Shown here: in pieces, positions 62,159 to 64,000 of the stretch
Layout of the letters: each line of letters begins with the position of its first letter
Position numbering within the stretch: position 1 is the stretch's first letter
Origin: Streptomyces daqingensis
Lineage (GTDB): Bacteria; Actinomycetota; Actinomycetes; Streptomycetales; Streptomycetaceae
Direction: 5' to 3'
DNA: 64,000 nucleotides
NCBI RefSeq assembly: GCF_014645895.1
Contig: NZ_BMMP01000001.1
Coordinates: 409,624 to 473,623, forward strand
Notes under the pieces: model-generated
What the model was told of the DNA's origin: nothing
Database searches by the model: none
Seen by the model: only the letters and a program-made list of their open reading frames with translations
Made by a program: the position numbers and the translations under genes

Positions 62159-63651
62159 CGCCGGATCACCGCCATACGTGTCACCGTCATCTCCTCGATG
62201 GCGAACCGCGGGCCCTCCCGGCCCGTCCCCGAGTCCTTCACGCCGCCGTAGGGCGCGATGTCGCAGCGGTAGCCCGGGACGTCGTTGACGACGACGCCGC
62301 CGACCTCCAGCTCCTCCACGGCGTCGAAGGCCGCGCCGAGATCCCGGGTGAAGACCGCGGCGTGCAGCCCGTAGCGGCTGGCGTTGACCGTCGCGTACGC
62401 CGCCGCGAGGTCCGGCACCGCCCGCAGGCACACCACCGGCCCGAAGATCTCCTCGTCCCACGCCGGCTGGCCGTCGGGCACCCCCGTCAGCAGCGCCGGA
62501 GTGAGGCAGCGCCCCTCGCGCGTCCCGCCGTGCACCAGGCGCGCACCGGCCGCGCGGGCCTCGTCGACCCACCGCCCGACCCGTTCCGTCGCCGCCTCGT
62601 CGATCAGGGCGGACACGCGGGTCTCCTCGGCCCGCGGGTCGCCGACGAGGACCTGCGGCAGCCGCTCCGTGATCTTCCGCTCCAGCTCCGCCGCGACCTC
62701 CTCGACGGCGATCACGCGCTGGACGGCGATGCACGCCTGCCCCGACGCGTAGTACCCGCCGCGCACGACGGCGTCGGCCGCCGCGTCCAGATCGGCGTCC
62801 GCCGCCACCACCAGCGCGGCGTTGGAGCCCAGTTCGAGGACGACCTTCCGCGGCGCCGCCTCCCTGGCGATGAGATGCCCGATCCCGGCCGATCCCGTGA
62901 AGGAGACCGCCGCGACGTGCGGATGCGTCGTCAGGGTCCTGCCCACCCCGGCGTCGCCGGTGACCATCTGCACCGCACCGGCCGGAGCCCCCGCCGCCTC
63001 CAGCTGCTCCCGCACGAGCCGCACCAGCCACAGCGTGGCCAGCGGAGTCGCGGGCGCCGGCTTGACGATGACGGGGCAGCCGGCCGCCAGGGCCGGAGCG
63101 ATCTTGTGGGAGGCGAGCATCATCGGGTAGTTGAACCCGGTCACGCCCACGACCACTCCGACCGGCCGCCGAGTCCAGAACCCCGTCATCCCGTCGCCGG
63201 AGGGCAGCAGATCCAGGGGGACCGTCTCCCCGTGCGTGCGCGATACCTCGTCGGCCGTGGCCTCCCACGTCGCCACCGCCCGCATCACTTCGGTGCGGCA
63301 GTCCACCCGCGGTTTGCCCGTCTCCAGGACGAGCAGGTCCTCCATGGGGCCGGCCGCGTCCCGCAGGGCGTCGGCGACCCCGAGCAGCACCCGGCGCCGT
63401 ACCCGGGAGGGCAGCGCCCCGACCTGCTTGCGCAGCGCCGCCGCGTGCTCGGCGGCCCGGTTCGCTGTCGCCTCGTCGCCCAGGGGGGAGCGGGCGATCT
63501 CGGTGCCGTCGTAGGGGAAGTGGACGGGCTGCGAACCGTCGGTGGCCACCAGCGCCTCCCCGACGGGCAGTCCCGCCGTGAGGTCCGCGGGGACCCCGGG
63601 CAGACCGGAGACGGTGCCCGCTTCCGACGGGGAGTGTGCCGCGGGGCTCAC
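62155..63651 (-). CDS. Aldehyde dehydrogenase family protein
   Basis: This 498-residue NAD(P)+-dependent enzyme has catalytic Cys in GQACIAVQR, Glu in LELGSNAAL and Asn in TGFNYPMM, with cofactor motif FTGSAGIG. The GTG start overlaps the M20 gene stop as GTGA; the longer frame upstream lies inside that gene. It makes a carboxylate from an aldehyde. Confidence 0.93.
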   Translation of the reverse strand: MSPAAHSPSEAGTVSGLPGVPADLTAGLPVGEALVATDGSQPVHFPYDGTEIARSPLGDEATANRAAEHAAALRKQVGALPSRVRRRVLLGVADALRDAAGPMEDLLVLETGKPRVDCRTEVMRAVATWEATADEVSRTHGETVPLDLLPSGDGMTGFWTRRPVGVVVGVTGFNYPMMLASHKIAPALAAGCPVIVKPAPATPLATLWLVRLVREQLEAAGAPAGAVQMVTGDAGVGRTLTTHPHVAAVSFTGSAGIGHLIAREAAPRKVVLELGSNAALVVAADADLDAAADAVVRGGYYASGQACIAVQRVIAVEEVAAELERKITERLPQVLVGDPRAEETRVSALIDEAATERVGRWVDEARAAGARLVHGGTREGRCLTPALLTGVPDGQPAWDEEIFGPVVCLRAVPDLAAAYATVNASRYGLHAAVFTRDLGAAFDAVEELEVGGVVVNDVPGYRCDIAPYGGVKDSGTGREGPRFAIEEMTVTRMAVIRR

Positions 63652-64000
63652 CGGGCGGCCCCACCGGTCAGGAACTGGCGGGCGGCGTTCGCGTAGACCC
63701 TCGCGTACGCCCCGATCTCGGCCACCTCCACGAACTCGTCCTTCTGGTGCGCGATCCACTTCCCGCCCGGGCCGTAGACCACGGTCGGCAGGCCCGCGTC
63801 GCGGGTGAGGATCGTCCCGTCGGTGGTCCCGGGAACGGCGCCGTACGCGGGCGGTACGCCGTGCTCGCCGAGATGCGCGGCGACGAGGGCCGTGACGACG
63901 GGGTGGTCCTGCGCCACCTCAACGGCAGGCCGGTCGTCGACGACGGTCGTCTCCACAGTGACGCCGGCAGTGGCCGCGGCCTCTTCCGCGGCCTGACGGA
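63648..64000 (-). CDS. M20-family metallohydrolase, C-terminal part
   Basis: The frame is open to the window edge. The visible end carries the M20/ArgE-type motifs GTTDGTILT (Asp) and YGPGGKWIAHQKDEFVEV (final metal-ligand His), followed by the last helix. It is the most upstream gene of the operon seen here. Peptidase, deacylase and carbamoylase members share this fold, so the reaction is open. Confidence 0.85.
   Translation of the reverse strand, partial: RQAAEEAAATAGVTVETTVVDDRPAVEVAQDHPVVTALVAAHLGEHGVPPAYGAVPGTTDGTILTRDAGLPTVVYGPGGKWIAHQKDEFVEVAEIGAYARVYANAARQFLTGGAAR

Overview
The window is high-GC DNA with many GTG starts, ATGA/GTGA stop-start overlaps and short intergenic gaps. Its gene families are typical of Streptomyces or a close relative in the Streptomycetaceae: an AfsA/ScbR butyrolactone cluster, a DUF574 methyltransferase, MmyB-type XRE regulators, an ABATE/CGNR regulator and a DUF2945/DUF3140 pair. 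I saw no rRNA, tRNA or CRISPR array. It reads as a chromosomal accessory or arm-like stretch rich in regulators, carbohydrate genes and small mobile remnants.

Layout. 1-3767: 3' part of an Mrp (Mnh) Na+/H+ antiporter operon, subunits C to G with the tail of A/B. 4032-6874: an RsbW-like kinase, a BCP-type peroxiredoxin, a STAS-like protein, a small XRE regulator behind three helically phased GTACG repeats, and a DEDDh exonuclease. 7102-9139: a three-gene WXG/lytic-enzyme/membrane module resembling a type VII secretion cargo locus. 9840-12071: katG, followed by a strong hairpin and a MITE-like inverted-repeat element. 12490-21154: an MFS transporter with a one-base frameshift, a DUF2236 protein, a PucR-type regulator running in frame into a DUF574 methyltransferase, an NCS1 permease, and a frameshifted PrmC-like methyltransferase. 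21358-26035: a gamma-butyrolactone signalling cluster (AfsA homologue, ScbR-like receptor, epimerase, second receptor-like TetR) next to an MmyB-type regulator. 26127-34951: small regulators, two DoxX proteins, a GlxA/AraC-ArsC in-frame fusion, a glycosidase-like gene whose 3' end overlaps the out-of-frame remnant of a sugar ABC permease, a phosphatase, an SDR, a LacI regulator, a VOC protein, and a leaderless CGNR regulator coupled to an SRPBCC gene. 35009-43286: an alpha/beta hydrolase, a secreted GH43 enzyme with a promoter-operator, a 25-residue basic peptide, an FAD oxidoreductase, a phosphodiester glycosidase and a GH13 glucosidase. 43477-52891: a LacI-controlled importer (lipoprotein, two permeases, fused double ATPase) divergent from a GH35 beta-galactosidase. 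52905-57607: a thioesterase, a trypsin-like/STAND NTPase protein with a structured leader, and a DUF2945/DUF3140 pair. 57658-64000: a catabolic operon of M20 hydrolase, aldehyde dehydrogenase, SDR, DUF3311 protein, sodium:solute symporter and amidohydrolase.

How the genes work together. The LacI repressor, transporter and beta-galactosidase form one sugar-uptake regulon around a 44-bp double operator. The butyrolactone cluster has the content of a complete synthesis-and-sensing unit, with an operator-like palindrome between the divergent synthase and receptor. The best candidate for an unusual system is the trypsin-like/STAND NTPase gene at 53816-56374. Its protease domain keeps the Ser motif but appears to lack the His and Asp of the triad, and it sits behind a small gene and a 13-bp perfect leader stem. 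Two genes have one-base frameshifts, both consistent with a base lost in a G/C run, and two pairs of normally separate genes are fused in frame. The base calls at these four places deserve checking against reads.
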